Made by a program: the position numbers and the translations under genes. A DNA stretch of 21,709 nt. It comes from Elysia marginata. Taxonomy: Eukaryota; Mollusca; Gastropoda; Plakobranchidae. The notes below the pieces were generated by a model. That model saw nothing but the letters and a program-made list of their open reading frames with translations. It was not told the origin of the DNA and did no database searches. Location of the stretch: NCBI GenBank assembly GCA_019649035.1, contig BMAT01013098.1, positions 32,434 through 54,142 of the forward strand, given 5' to 3'. Positions 20,276 through 21,709 of this stretch are shown in pieces; the stretch's first letter is position 1; each line of letters opens with the position of its first letter.

Positions 20276-21709
20276 GCCGAGGAACTCAGTCTTTTGACTT
20301 GATCTATGTACATTGCTCTGGTTTTTTGCTGGCTTAGGTATGTTTATTTTCATTTTGGGTTTGTTTGCTTTTTTTATTGCTTTTTGTTTTGATTTCTCTT
20401 TTTCCCCCCCTTAAGATTAATAGTTTTCTTATTCTCATTTTTTTATTTTACAATGTATGATGTGTTTATGAATGGTAGATTTGTACATATGGTTTTTAAT
20501 TTGTCTTAGAAGGAGATGTATTAAAAAGGGTTTAAATTTCAAGTAAATGTGAGATTCTCTAAATTTTTTAAAACATATGCATGATACTCGTTCTGGGTAA
20601 AGCTTTGCTATTTTTACTGCAGTGATTGTTTTACCAACATCTTTCCTGTGTGCTGTTTTGTCAAGTTTATCTTATTTTGCGGTAGCCTTTTATCAATTAA
20701 GATTAGTCATTAAGTTTGTGATTCAAACTTTCTTTATTAGCTAAAAAGGTACAAACTATAATAAAAGATTTTTAACTAGGTACATACTTAATCTATAAAG
20801 TATGACGTATTTCCCACAACCAGTCTTGATCAATGGAATCTAGTGCTTATTTTTATTGATTTGTTTGTTTGTTTTTTTTTTTCAAATTAGGTTTAGTTGC
20901 AAGTTTGTAATGATAATTTTGAACAGAGACTTTCATGGATTTTTTGTACTTTGGTTTTACCTTCGGATGTAAAGTTTTCTTTATTGCCTAGAAATCCTTT
21001 AGGGCTGTGTGTATGTGGAAACCTTGGGATGTGAAGTTTTCTTTATTACCTAGAAATCCTTTAGGGCTGTGTATGTGGAAACCTTGGGATGTAAAATGTT
21101 CTTAATCACCTAAGAGGTTGTTGGGCCGCCATGTGCATCTCGGCACCTGTCCCAATGGGTATGATGAGTTAAATCCCAGTTTGAAAGTAGATTTTTCTTA
21201 CTTTTATTACTCTTTCAAATTATTCTAATAAAAATTTTCTGAACCTAAGGAAACTAAGAAATATCTCTGGCTTGAACTTACAGACATTATAATTTAAAAC
21301 TTAGACATTCGATGTTCTGATTTTTGTCAGTCAGTGAGACAGCTAATTAGTAGGATGGTAAGGTCTTCTTCACCTGACCATGTCTGCTCTTTCTATCTTT
21401 CATTTTTCTTTACTCTTTTTTTCCTTGGCTTATAAACTTATAAACAAAAATAAAAATTTTATAAATAGCGGACCTTTATAATGTTAAATTCAATTTACAG
21501 GAGGCATTCGAAGTTCAGGTATCTGTTTGAAGTTTTAATGAAACCAAGCGTTTAACACTCTAATATATTTTGTAGTTTTTATATTTCAGTTTAGTGAAAC
21601 TTGTTATATTTTTGGTTCTATGTTAGTGTAGTTTGTCAGGCTCACTCAAGTTAATCCATTGTGCTCTTCAAATTCTTCAGTTGTTTTTTGTTGTTTTTTT
21701 TTTTTTTTT
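20276..21709. other. 3' flank / possible extended 3' UTR
   Basis: T-rich DNA without a supported frame. It contains a direct repeat (20966-21087), a GC-richer patch at about 21120-21165 (GGGCCGCCATGTGCATCTCG) of unknown nature, and an AATAAA near 21226 that could end a longer kinase mRNA. The window closes in a T tract. Confidence 0.4.
20966..21150. repeat. About 61-bp direct repeat, two full units and a degraded third
   Basis: Units start GATGT(A/G)AAGTTTTCTTTATT at 20966 and 21028, each followed by CCTAGAAATCCTTTAGGG and TATGTGGAAACCTTGG. A third start, GATGTAAAATGTTCTTAAT, at 21088 diverges after about 30 bp. The first two are nearly identical apart from a GT indel and single substitutions. 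Confidence 0.93.

Overview
The window comes from an animal nuclear genome, most likely a mollusc and possibly a gastropod. That is inferred from the lophotrochozoan-style intron-rich gene, AT-rich spacers, long (CT)n tracts and the mix of SINE, LINE and MITE remnants; no marker fixes the species. One gene is certain: a plus-strand tau-tubulin kinase (TTBK1/TTBK2 family; Drosophila Asator). It has eight coding exons between 10204 and 20139, all joined in phase by GT-AG introns, and encodes a predicted 980-residue protein. Exons 1-6 carry a CK1-superfamily kinase domain. Exon 7 (1.9 kb) carries a long, low-complexity tail. Exon 8 adds a short basic C-terminus that resembles the tail of vertebrate TTBK2.

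Region 1-10203 has no firmly supported gene and is rich in repeats. It holds a 163-bp MITE (3112-3274), a reversed tRNA-derived SINE remnant (about 3288-3640), and a 46-bp minisatellite (3931-4363) whose nine full units each contain a perfect TGACTCA (AP-1 type) site. It also holds a possible orphan exon (4687-4860), a possible promoter or first exon with an ATGGCGGC motif and a GTGAGT donor (about 4920-5080), and a degraded DNA-transposon copy (about 5680-7092) with a recent 153-bp internal tandem duplication. Just upstream of the first coding exon lies a 70-bp tandem array (7871-10139). A 1,824-bp non-autonomous DNA transposon (8112-9935) has split it, with CACGG termini and an AAGT target-site duplication.

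The gene's introns contain a 30-bp minisatellite (intron 2), a possible 1.1-kb inverted-repeat element (intron 5), and a broken LINE reverse-transcriptase fragment plus a second copy of the GGGATGCC MITE (intron 7). The 3' flank holds a polyadenylation signal 131 bp after the stop and a 61-bp direct repeat.

I found no wholly new multi-gene system. The observations most worth following up are the transposon caught inside a tandem array at the kinase gene's 5' end, the AP-1 minisatellite, and the two splice donors that create in-frame stops if their introns are retained.
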